Part shown: positions 1 to 6,513 of the stretch, piece by piece | How positions within the stretch are numbered: the first letter of the stretch is position 1 | Layout of the letters: the number at the start of each line of letters is the position of its first letter | Assembly (NCBI GenBank): GCA_964471535.1 | Contig: CAYYHA010000138.1 | Location: 1 to 10,618, forward strand | Length of the DNA: 10,618 bases | From: CAYYHA01 sp964471535 | GTDB lineage: Bacteria > Myxococcota > Myxococcia > SLRQ01 | Reading direction: 5' to 3' | Program-made: the position numbers and the translations under genes | Notes under the pieces: model-generated | Seen by the model: the letters and a program-made list of their open reading frames with translations, nothing else | Database searches by the model: none | What the model was told of the DNA's origin: nothing

Positions 1-1165
1 TGACGATGGTGTTCGGATCCAGCGGACGGATGTCGTAGCGCACCGGCTCGTTGGTTCGAATGAAGACGCGCGAGATGGAGCCCTGCTGCTGGAAGCCCAC
101 CAGGCTCATGACCTTCGGCGCATCGGAGGCGCGCACCGGCGCGTTCTCTCCGCCCGCGTAGTCCTCGGGATCCTGGTACTGCAGGTAGGCATAGGCCACC
201 CCCGGGATCACGCCTTCGCGGGCATCGCGGAGGGTCTTTGCCTGCTCGGCAGCACGCCGCGCGGCCAACTCGGCCGCCTTGCGCGCCCGCGCCTCCGCCT
301 CTCGAAGCTTCCGCTCCGCCTCGGCCCGGGCCTGCGCCTCTCGCTCGGCCCGTGCCTCGGCCAGACGACGCGCCTCCTCCGACTCGGCCTGCACCGCCTG
401 CACGCGGGCCAGCGCCGCTTCCAGCTTGGCCTGGGTCTCGGCCACCTGGGCCTCCGCCCGGCGCGCCCGGGCCTGCGCCGCCTCGAGCGCCTGCCGTGCC
501 GCTTGGGCCGCCGCTTCCGCCTTCTCTTGGGCCGCGCGCGCCGCAGCCACCGCCTCGTCGCTGGCGGCGGCCCGCTTCGCCTCGGCGAGGGCCTTCGCGC
601 GCGCCGCCTCGGCCTCGGCCTTCATCCTCGCCGCCTCCTCGGCGAGGCGAGCCGCCTCCTGCCGGGCTCGGGCGGCGTCGACCTTCGCCGACTCGGCGAG
701 CGCGAGCGCTGCATCCGCGTCGGCACGGGCCTGGGCCGCCGGATCGGGGCCCTTCTGCGCCACAGGCGCCGGCGCCTTCGGCGCTCCATGGAGGGTCATC
801 ACCAGGTCCGTTCCCTCGGTGGCAAGCTCGTAGGGAAAGTCGCCCGTCATCTCCACGGTCACGCGGGCGACCGAGATACGACCCGCCTGGAAGGCGGCGG
901 TGCGCACCACCCGAACCTGCCGACCCTGTGCGGGGATCTCCGCCGCGGGGCCCGCCAGGACCGCGCCGGAGAGATCGATGACCACTCGGCGGGGCGCGTC
1001 GAGTTCGAACTGCGTGAAGCTGGGGGCCCGGGACCCCTCGATGCGGACCACGGCGCCGGCCTCCCCCTCGTCCACGGTGATGCGGGACAGCACGTTGCGG
1101 TCCTCGGCGGTGGCAGCCGTGGCAAGGAGCACGGCCAGGCTCGTCAGCAACACACGAAGCGTCAT
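1..1165 (-). CDS. AMIN-domain envelope protein with long coiled coil (C-terminus beyond window)
   Basis: Partial gene of 388 codons, open at the left edge. The ATG at 1165 is preceded by a good ribosome site (GGGAGAGG at 1170-1177). The first 20 residues form a Sec signal peptide (MTLRVLLTSLAVLLATAATA, probable cleavage before EDRN). Residues about 22-125 look like an AMIN domain: beta-rich, with RVVIDLSGAV and a later VEMTGDFPYEL stretch. AMIN domains bind peptidoglycan and occur in PilQ secretins and AmiC amidases. Residues about 140-312 are an Ala/Glu/Arg/Lys-rich heptad-like coiled coil. Residues from about 345 (VMSLVGF...FIRTNEPVRYDI) resemble the start of a second AMIN domain. The AMIN-linker-AMIN order recalls the N-terminus of myxobacterial PilQ, but the linker here is a coiled coil and any secretin domain would lie outside the window. 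Likely periplasmic. The AMIN assignment rests on pattern recognition; the exact role is unknown. Confidence 0.8.
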   Translation of the reverse strand, partial: MTLRVLLTSLAVLLATAATAEDRNVLSRITVDEGEAGAVVRIEGSRAPSFTQFELDAPRRVVIDLSGAVLAGPAAEIPAQGRQVRVVRTAAFQAGRISVARVTVEMTGDFPYELATEGTDLVMTLHGAPKAPAPVAQKGPDPAAQARADADAALALAESAKVDAARARQEAARLAEEAARMKAEAEAARAKALAEAKRAAASDEAVAAARAAQEKAEAAAQAARQALEAAQARARRAEAQVAETQAKLEAALARVQAVQAESEEARRLAEARAEREAQARAEAERKLREAEARARKAAELAARRAAEQAKTLRDAREGVIPGVAYAYLQYQDPEDYAGGENAPVRASDAPKVMSLVGFQQQGSISRVFIRTNEPVRYDIRPLDPNTIV

Positions 1166-1197
1166 CGGTCCTCTCCCGGGTACGGGTCTTCGGCGAA

Positions 1198-1225
1198 ATC
1201 GTATCAGCGTTGGGCCCCGCGGCAA
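1198..1225 (-). promoter_or_regulatory. Putative sigma70-type promoter of the AMIN gene
   Basis: On the minus strand TTGCCG (1220-1225) and TACGAT (1198-1203) are separated by 16 nt. This would start transcription near 1190 and give a leader of about 25 nt carrying the GGGAGAGG ribosome site. It lies in the 101-nt divergent spacer. Motif match only. Confidence 0.4.
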
Positions 1226-1251
1226 ATTTTCCCCGCCGGGCCCTTCCCCCC

Positions 1252-1257
1252 TAAACT
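1252..1257 (+). promoter_or_regulatory. Possible -10 element for the hydrolase (short-leader or leaderless)
   Basis: TAAACT ends 9 nt before the ATG at 1267, and no Shine-Dalgarno sequence is visible in between. If used, transcription would begin at or just before the start codon. No convincing -35 is seen. Weak evidence. Confidence 0.2.
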
Positions 1258-1266
1258 CGTTCGGCG

Positions 1267-2499
1267 ATGGTCGCTCCCCTCGCCACGCCCACCGTCGAGG
1301 AAGTCCCCTTTGCCGACCTCCACGACAAGGAGCGCCTCGAGGTGCGCACCGCGGATGGGTGGACCCTGGTCATCACTCGCTACAAGCCCCGGCCGCAGCC
1401 CTTCACCCAGCCGGTCTTCGGGCAGCCGATGCTCCTGGTCCACGGCTTCGCACAGAACCGGCGCACCTGGACCAGTGGGGACTTCGTCAAGAACATGCTC
1501 TTCTTCGGGCTCGATCTCTTCATTTTGGAGCTGCGCGGCCATGGGAAGAGCTCGATCTCGCTGCAGCGCCGCCGGGCTCGCCTGCGCGGGGAGCCGCCGC
1601 CGGCCGGCGTGGACTACGGCTGGGACATCGACGACTACTTCCTCTACGACGTCCCGGCGGCGGTGGCGAAGGTGCGGGAGGTCTCGGGTCACGAGCGCAT
1701 CTTCTACTGCGGGCACTCGATGGGCGGCATCCTCGGCTATGGCTACGCCGGGCTGCACCCCGAGGACCTGGCGGGGCTGGTGACCATCGGCGCACCGTCG
1801 AACCTGGGGCGCGGCTTCTGGCCCCTGCGCCTAGTCGCCTACTCGGAGGGGGCGCTGTTCAGCGGTATCGACGCGGTGCTCACCGCCCTCAATGCGCTGC
1901 GCAGCGCCCGCTACGAGGCGCGGCGCCTCGCCGCCCGGCTCCGCGGCCGGCGCCTCCTCGAGCCACCGCCCACCCCGCTGCGTTTCGACCATGTCCCCAT
2001 GGACGTCATCCTCAAGGAGCTCTCCCACCTCCTCACCGACGAGCGGTACGCGAAGCTGGTGGAACTGGCGCCCTACCTCACCATCCTCGTCAACCCCGAA
2101 CGCGCCACCGCCGAGGACGTGCGCTGGCTCTTGCGTGAGGGGGCCGACCGCGAACCCCGCCGCGTGCTGGAGCAGTTCGCCCGGTGGATCCGCAACGACG
2201 AGCTCATCTGCTACCGGACGGGCTTCGACTTCCGGCGCGCCTACGAAAAGATCACCATTCCCCTGGCCATCATCTTCGGGGATCGGGACCTGCTCGCCGG
2301 GATGGAGGAGACGCGCGAGGTCTACTACCGGGCGCAGAGCGACTACCTCCTGTGGCGACCAGTGAAGGGGAACAGCCACGTGGAGCTGACCATGGGCCGG
2401 GACCTGCGGCAGATCTGCTACGACATCAAGAACCTCGTCGAGTACGCGATCGGGCACGAAAAGAAGCGGCCCTCCCTCCCGCGACGCGGGGAGGCGTAG
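1267..2499 (+). CDS. Alpha/beta-fold hydrolase, large-lid type
   Basis: 410 residues. Visible alpha/beta hydrolase features in order: oxyanion-hole strand LLVHGFAQ (HGF at 59-61); nucleophile elbow GHSMGG (149-154, Ser151); acid in FGDRDLL (Asp341 most likely, Asp339 adjacent); and His371 in NSHVELTMG. The complete triad predicts an active serine hydrolase (esterase, lipase or acyltransferase-like). Between the elbow and the acid lies a long segment (about 190-325) rich in helix and Arg, larger than a minimal cap and reminiscent of PHA-synthase or lipase-like members. The nucleophile is Ser, not the Cys of PhaC. There is no signal peptide, so it is probably cytoplasmic. The ATG at 1267 has no clear ribosome site. 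The next gene starts at the base after its stop, so the two are probably co-translated. Substrate cannot be told from sequence. Confidence 0.88.
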   Translation: MVAPLATPTVEEVPFADLHDKERLEVRTADGWTLVITRYKPRPQPFTQPVFGQPMLLVHGFAQNRRTWTSGDFVKNMLFFGLDLFILELRGHGKSSISLQRRRARLRGEPPPAGVDYGWDIDDYFLYDVPAAVAKVREVSGHERIFYCGHSMGGILGYGYAGLHPEDLAGLVTIGAPSNLGRGFWPLRLVAYSEGALFSGIDAVLTALNALRSARYEARRLAARLRGRRLLEPPPTPLRFDHVPMDVILKELSHLLTDERYAKLVELAPYLTILVNPERATAEDVRWLLREGADREPRRVLEQFARWIRNDELICYRTGFDFRRAYEKITIPLAIIFGDRDLLAGMEETREVYYRAQSDYLLWRPVKGNSHVELTMGRDLRQICYDIKNLVEYAIGHEKKRPSLPRRGEA

Positions 2500-2502
2500 G
2501 TG
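2486..2502 (+). promoter_or_regulatory. Ribosome site and GTG start set against the upstream stop
   Basis: GGGGAGG (about 2486-2492) lies inside the last codons of the hydrolase. It is followed by the TAG stop (2497-2499) and immediately by GTG (2500-2502). This spacing supports the GTG as the true start and implies translational coupling. Confidence 0.6.
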
Positions 2503-3276
2503 GAGCCTACGGCACTCGCGGCGGTCGATGCGGGGCAGGTGCTGCTGCTCGTCGTCGGCGGCGCCGCCGCAGGGGCCATCAACGCGCTGGCCGGAGGCGG
2601 GTCGCTGCTCTCGCTGGCGCTCCTGGTCCTCGCTGGCCTCTCGCCGCAGGTGGCCAACGGAAGCAATCGCCTGGCAATCCTTGCTGGCGGGCTGGCGTCG
2701 GCGTGGCGCTTCCACCGCGGTGGCCGCCTGCCCTGGAGGCTCGTCTGGAAGGTGGCCCCAGCGACCCTCCTCGGCACCGTCACCGGGGCGATGCTCGCCA
2801 CCCGCCTGCCGCCCGGGCACTTCCGGTGGGTTTTGGGCGCGTGCCTGGCGGGGATGGGGCTCTTCGTACTCCTCACCCCGGGCCGGTGGCTCGCCCTGCC
2901 CGACCGAGGCCTCCCGAAGGTGAAACCGCCGATGCACCTCGCCTTCTTCGGCGTGGGGCTGTGGGCGGGCTTCATCCAGGCCGGCTTCGGCTTCCTCGCC
3001 CTGCTGGCGCTGGTGCCCGGCCTCGGCCTGGATCTGGTACGCAGCAACGGCGTGAAGGTGGCGCTGAACCTCCTCCTCACCCTGGCCGCCCTGCCTGTCT
3101 TCGGTGCCGCAGGCCAGCTCGCACTCGGGCCGGGACTCCTGCTCGCGGTGGGCATGGCCGGTGGCGGCTACCTCGGGGCGCACCTCGGCGTGACGCGGGG
3201 CGTGGCCTGGATCCGCTCGGTGGTCGCCGCGAGCGCTCTCGGCGGCGGGCTCTACATCCTCTGGGCCAGCCGCTAG
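2500..3276 (+). CDS. TauE/SafE (TSUP) family membrane permease
   Basis: 258 residues, a normal length for the sulfite exporter TauE/SafE family (old DUF81). The N-terminal half carries the family signature: small-residue helix GAAAGAINALAGGGSLLS (AGGGS at 31-35), then VANGSNRLAIL. The second half repeats it as AGFIQAGFGFLALLAL and RSNGVKVALNLLLT, matching the internal duplication known for this family. About eight hydrophobic segments are visible (roughly 11-33, 36-53, 84-104, 107-126, 147-170, 186-205, 208-230, 236-255). TSUP proteins move sulfur-containing or organic anions such as sulfite, sulfoacetate or taurine products across the inner membrane; the substrate here is unknown. It starts with GTG directly after the hydrolase stop, so the two are probably one operon and may act on the same compound (inference). 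Confidence 0.88.
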   Translation: MEPTALAAVDAGQVLLLVVGGAAAGAINALAGGGSLLSLALLVLAGLSPQVANGSNRLAILAGGLASAWRFHRGGRLPWRLVWKVAPATLLGTVTGAMLATRLPPGHFRWVLGACLAGMGLFVLLTPGRWLALPDRGLPKVKPPMHLAFFGVGLWAGFIQAGFGFLALLALVPGLGLDLVRSNGVKVALNLLLTLAALPVFGAAGQLALGPGLLLAVGMAGGGYLGAHLGVTRGVAWIRSVVAASALGGGLYILWASR

Positions 3277-3328
3277 CGGCGCCCGCACGGATCCCCCGCT
3301 CGAGCCGCCGAGGCGGATCGCAGCGCCG

Positions 3329-3351
3329 GGCGCCCGGATTCAGCCGGCGCC
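3329..3351 (+). terminator. GC-rich hairpin after the permease gene
   Basis: Left arm GGCGCC(C)GG (3329-3337, one bulged C), loop ATTCAG (3338-3343), right arm CCGGCGCC (3344-3351). It lies 53 nt after the permease stop and 80 nt before the kinase start. There is no U-tract, so intrinsic termination is uncertain; it may only stabilise the 3' end. Confidence 0.35.
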
Positions 3352-3405
3352 GCGGGCCCCTCACCCGCTCGTGCGGCGGCCCATGTGATAGGCTTTGCCC
3401 ATGGT

Positions 3406-3423
3406 AGGCTCCTAGGCGAGCCT
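3406..3423 (+). repeat. Inverted repeat just upstream of the kinase ribosome site
   Basis: AGGCTC (3406-3411) and GAGCCT (3418-3423) are perfect 6-bp arms around CTAGGC. The repeat ends two bases before the GAAGG ribosome site. It could be an operator or a leader hairpin. At this length and composition chance is possible. The rest of the 156-nt spacer (3277-3432) shows no clear promoter. Confidence 0.3.
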
Positions 3424-3432
3424 CGAAGGTCG

Positions 3433-5305
3433 ATGAGCGCCGGGCCACAAGGGGGCATACCATTCGGCCGCTACGAGCTGGTGCGCCGCATCGGCGAGGG
3501 GGGCATGGGAGAGGTCTGGCTGGCCCGCGATCCAGCGCAGCCCAGCGTCCCGATCGTGATCAAGCGGGTGCTGCCCAACCTCGCCGGGAACGAGGACGTG
3601 GCCATCATGTTCCTCGACGAGGCCCGCATCGCCGCTCGCCTCGACCACCCGGGCTGCGTCCGGGTCTTCGACCTCGGCCGCCAGGACGACTGCCTCTTCC
3701 TCGCCATGGAGTTCATCAGCGGGATCGACCTGCGGCGCCTCGTGCGGCGGGCGTGGAAGGCGGGCCACCGCATGCCCTACGAACTCATCGCCGAGACCAT
3801 CGCGCAGGCGGCCGCCGGTCTCCACTACGCCCACGAGCTGCGGGACGAGGGGGGCCGCCCCCTCGGCGTCATTCACCGCGACGTCTCCCCCCACAACCTG
3901 ATGGTGGCCCGGGATGGACGGGTCGTGGTCCTCGACTTCGGCATCGCCAAAGCGGCGACCAACGCCAACGTCACTGCGCCGGGCGTGCTCAAGGGCAAGC
4001 TTTCCTACATGTCGCCGGAGCAGGCGACCAGCAAGCCGCTCGACCGGCGCAGCGACATCTTCTCGCTGGGAATCGTGCTGTGGGAGGCGTGCACCGGCAA
4101 GCGGCTCTTCAAGGCGGAGAGCAGTCTGGCCACCATCCAGAAGATCGTGCAGGGCGAGATCCCGAGACCCTCGGCACTGGCGCCCGAGTTTCCGCCGGAA
4201 CTCGAGGCGATCGTCCTCCGTGCCCTGGCTCGGGATCGGGACCAGCGCTATCCGAGTGCCGCGGAGATGGAGCACGCGCTGCGGGGCTTCTTGAGCGCCC
4301 GAGGCCTGCCCGACCTGAAGGGTGCCCTCGGGCGCTTCACCAGTGCCATCCTCGCCGGGGAGACGCCGCCGCCACTGCCGCCGCCCCAGGAGCACCTCGG
4401 CCGACTGCCCAGCGATGCGGGGGCGCTCGAGTTCACCCCATCGAGTGGCTCGCGGGTGAGCAACCCCCTCGATGGCTTCCCGGTGGCCGAGCCGGGACCG
4501 CCGACGCTCCTCGATCCTGCGCTTCGTGGGGGCGCCGCCCCCGCCGATCCGGAACTCCCCACCGTCGCCGAGGGAGGCATGCCGCCGCTGCCTGGCACGG
4601 GCCCGACGGCCCCGCCACGCGCCGCCTCCGCAGGCGAGGCGGCGGCCTGGAACGACGAGGACCTCGAGGTCGCACGGGGAAGCCGGCGAGCCCTGGTCGC
4701 CGGCTTGGTGGTGGCGAACTCCCGAGCGATGCGGCGGATGTCGCGCGNNNNNNNNNNGCTTGGTGGTGGCCGCCGTCGCCCTCGCTGCCTTCGGTGGCTA
4801 CCTCGCCGCCCGCCACCTCGGGCGCGAGCCCGACCTCCTCTCGCTCCTCGAGACGGCTGCCGAAGCCACCCGCCGAGAGGACTGGGGGCTGGCCGTGGCC
4901 ACCTACGAGAAGGCGCTGACCCTCGAGCCCTCGAGTGGGGCAGCGCGCACCGGCTACACGCGGGCGCTGCTCGAGCAGAAGGCCAAGCAGTCTCTCGACC
5001 GCGCGCGCTCACTGATGGAACGGGGTGAGTGGACGCTCGCCGCCCACACCTTGCACGAGGTGCCCGAGGACTCTCGCTACGCCGCGCAGGCGGCACGACT
5101 CCTCGAGGAAGTGCGCACGCGGGGCGTCGCCGAGTATCTGGCTCGAGCCGAACTCGCCGGGCGGGGCGAGAAGGCAGCGAGCTGGTACGAGCGCGTCCTC
5201 GAGCTGGATCCGGAGAACGCACAGGCGCTCGAGGGCCTCGACCGCCTCGGACGCCTCGACGCGCGGCGCCATCCTCGCAAGCGACGCGGCCCACGGAAGC
5301 GCTGA
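3433..5305 (+). CDS. Hanks-type Ser/Thr protein kinase with TM helix and TPR-like tail (split by assembly gap)
   Basis: Kinase domain about residues 14-285: G-loop GEGGMGEV (21-28), ATP lysine in VIKRV (Lys44), alpha-C Glu63, catalytic loop HRDVSPHN (148-155, Asp150), DFG (168-170), and MSPEQ (193-197) in place of APE. All catalytic residues are present. A Pro/Ala-rich linker (about 300-418) leads to a membrane helix. After it come TPR-like helices such as WGLAVATYEKALTLEP and AASWYERVLELDPENA, presumably periplasmic. The frame changes across ten Ns (4748-4757): the 5' part is open in one frame to the gap and the 3' part continues in the next frame to the TGA at 5305. Removing the 55 nt between two copies of a 13-bp repeat restores one frame of 605 residues with a complete helix. 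Start chosen at ATG 3433 (GAAGG at 3425-3429); a GTG at 3385 is in frame but has no kinase homology. The glycosyltransferase follows after 4 nt. Confidence 0.9.
4703..4770. repeat. 13-bp direct repeat flanking the assembly gap
   Basis: GCTTGGTGGTGGC occurs at 4703-4715 and again at 4758-4770, the second copy starting at the first base after the Ns. The copies are 55 nt apart, which equals the frame slip of one base seen in the kinase. This looks like unmerged contig ends rather than a biological repeat. Confidence 0.85.
4748..4757. other. Assembly gap (ten Ns)
   Basis: Ten consecutive N characters inside the kinase gene. A fixed run of ten is a common scaffolder placeholder and need not be the true distance. 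Confidence 0.99.
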
Positions 5306-5309
5306 GCGC

Positions 5310-6482
5310 ATGCGAATTCTCTACGGAATCGTCGGAGAGGGGATGGGGCACGCCACACGCAGCCGCGTGGCCATCGAGCATCTCCTCGCACGGGGGCACA
5401 CGGTGCACATCGTCGCCTCGCACAAGGCCCACGCCTTTTTGCGCGCCCACTTCGACGTCATCCCCAACGTGGAGGTGGACGAGATCGGAGGGCTCACCCT
5501 CCACTACGACGCCAACGTGATGAAGCTGGGTAAGAGCCTCTTGCGCAATCTGAAGCTCGCCCCGGAGAACCTGCGCAAGAGCCTCGAGACCTACCGCAGC
5601 ATCGTGGAGCGCCGGCGGCGCCCGGACCTCGTCGTGAGCGACTTCGAGAGCTTCGCCTACCTCTATGGTCGCATGCGTCGCATCCCGGTCATCAGTCTCG
5701 ACAACATGCAGATCCTCGACCGCTGCGCCCACCCACCAGAGATCCTCGAGGGCGCACGGCGCGACTACCGCATCGCCCGGTATGCGGTGAAGGCGAAGCT
5801 GCCCGGTGCCTACCACTACCTCGTCACGAGCTTCTTCTTCCCCCCGGTGAAGCGACCCCGCACCACCCTCCTACCCCCGATCCTTCGGCCCGAGATCCTC
5901 GCCGCCGAGCGAGCCCCAGGCGAACACGTCCTCGTCTACCTCCGGGCGATGCCCCTCGAAGGTCTCCTGCCGGTGCTCGAGGCCTTTCCCGAGCAGCGCT
6001 TTCGCGTCTATGGCTACGACCACGCCGAGGTCCGCGGACACGTGAGCGTGCGCCCGTTCTCCCAGGAGGGCTTCGTGGAGGACCTGCGCACGGCGCGTGC
6101 GGTGGTGGCGGGGGGCGGCTTCTCGCTCATGTGCGAGGCGGTGCACCTCCACGTCCCCATGCTCGCCGTGCCGATCGGACGCCAGTTCGAGCAGGAGTTG
6201 AACGCCCGGTGGCTCGCCTACCTCGGCTACGGGGACTGGGCGAAGACACTCTCGCGCGAGGCACTGACCCGGTTCCTCCACCACCTACCGGCCCATGCGG
6301 AGGCGGTCTCCACCTACCAGCGCCACGACAACGGCATGCTCTACGCCTGCCTCGACGAGCTGCTCCGCTGCGTCGAGCTCGACGAACCGCCTCCACCCGC
6401 GCTGAAGGGCCCCCACATGGGCACCTACCAAGGGCCGCTCCTGGAGGAAGAACGCCGGGGGCGGCATCCGAAGCCCGGCTGA
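5310..6482 (+). CDS. Glycosyltransferase, MJ1255-like (GT-B fold)
   Basis: 390 residues. The N-terminus MRILYGIVGEGMGHATRS (1-18) is typical of MJ1255-like predicted glycosyltransferases, with the Gly-rich acceptor-side loop and GHATRS of MurG-like GT-B enzymes. The C-terminal half has the donor-site pattern AGGGFSLMCEA (about 267-277, with Glu276) followed by VPIGRQFEQELNA (287-299), the usual nucleotide-sugar-binding region. No membrane segment is obvious; such enzymes usually sit at the inner face of the membrane and transfer a sugar to a lipid or polymer. Sugar and acceptor are unknown. The start at ATG 5310 is fixed by the conserved N-terminus, although the ribosome site (GGAAG at 5294-5298) is rather distant. 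It lies 4 nt after the kinase stop, so it is probably co-transcribed and a candidate kinase substrate (inference). The C-terminal tail (about 350-390) is charged and Pro-rich. Confidence 0.85.
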   Translation: MRILYGIVGEGMGHATRSRVAIEHLLARGHTVHIVASHKAHAFLRAHFDVIPNVEVDEIGGLTLHYDANVMKLGKSLLRNLKLAPENLRKSLETYRSIVERRRRPDLVVSDFESFAYLYGRMRRIPVISLDNMQILDRCAHPPEILEGARRDYRIARYAVKAKLPGAYHYLVTSFFFPPVKRPRTTLLPPILRPEILAAERAPGEHVLVYLRAMPLEGLLPVLEAFPEQRFRVYGYDHAEVRGHVSVRPFSQEGFVEDLRTARAVVAGGGFSLMCEAVHLHVPMLAVPIGRQFEQELNARWLAYLGYGDWAKTLSREALTRFLHHLPAHAEAVSTYQRHDNGMLYACLDELLRCVELDEPPPPALKGPHMGTYQGPLLEEERRGRHPKPG

Positions 6483-6513
6483 ACCCGGTCGCGCCGGAAG
6501 GACGAGACCCAGA

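Noticed and set aside
238..1783. Several long plus-strand frames over the AMIN gene
   Set aside because: Their Ala/Arg- or Pro-rich translations mirror the repetitive coiled-coil coding on the minus strand.
1267..2499. PHA synthase (PhaC)
   Set aside because: The nucleophile is Ser in GHSMGG, not the Cys of PhaC, and the length is short for PhaC.
1831..3288. 485-codon antisense frame across hydrolase and permease
   Set aside because: No recognisable domain; the opposite strand holds two genes with complete family motifs.
3385..3432. GTG start 16 codons upstream of the kinase ATG
   Set aside because: No ribosome site, no family similarity in the extension, and ATG 3433 has GAAGG at good distance.
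4248..5816. 522-codon antisense frame across kinase and glycosyltransferase
   Set aside because: High-GC shadow frame, Arg/Pro/Ser-rich without domains, crossing the assembly gap and two well-supported genes.
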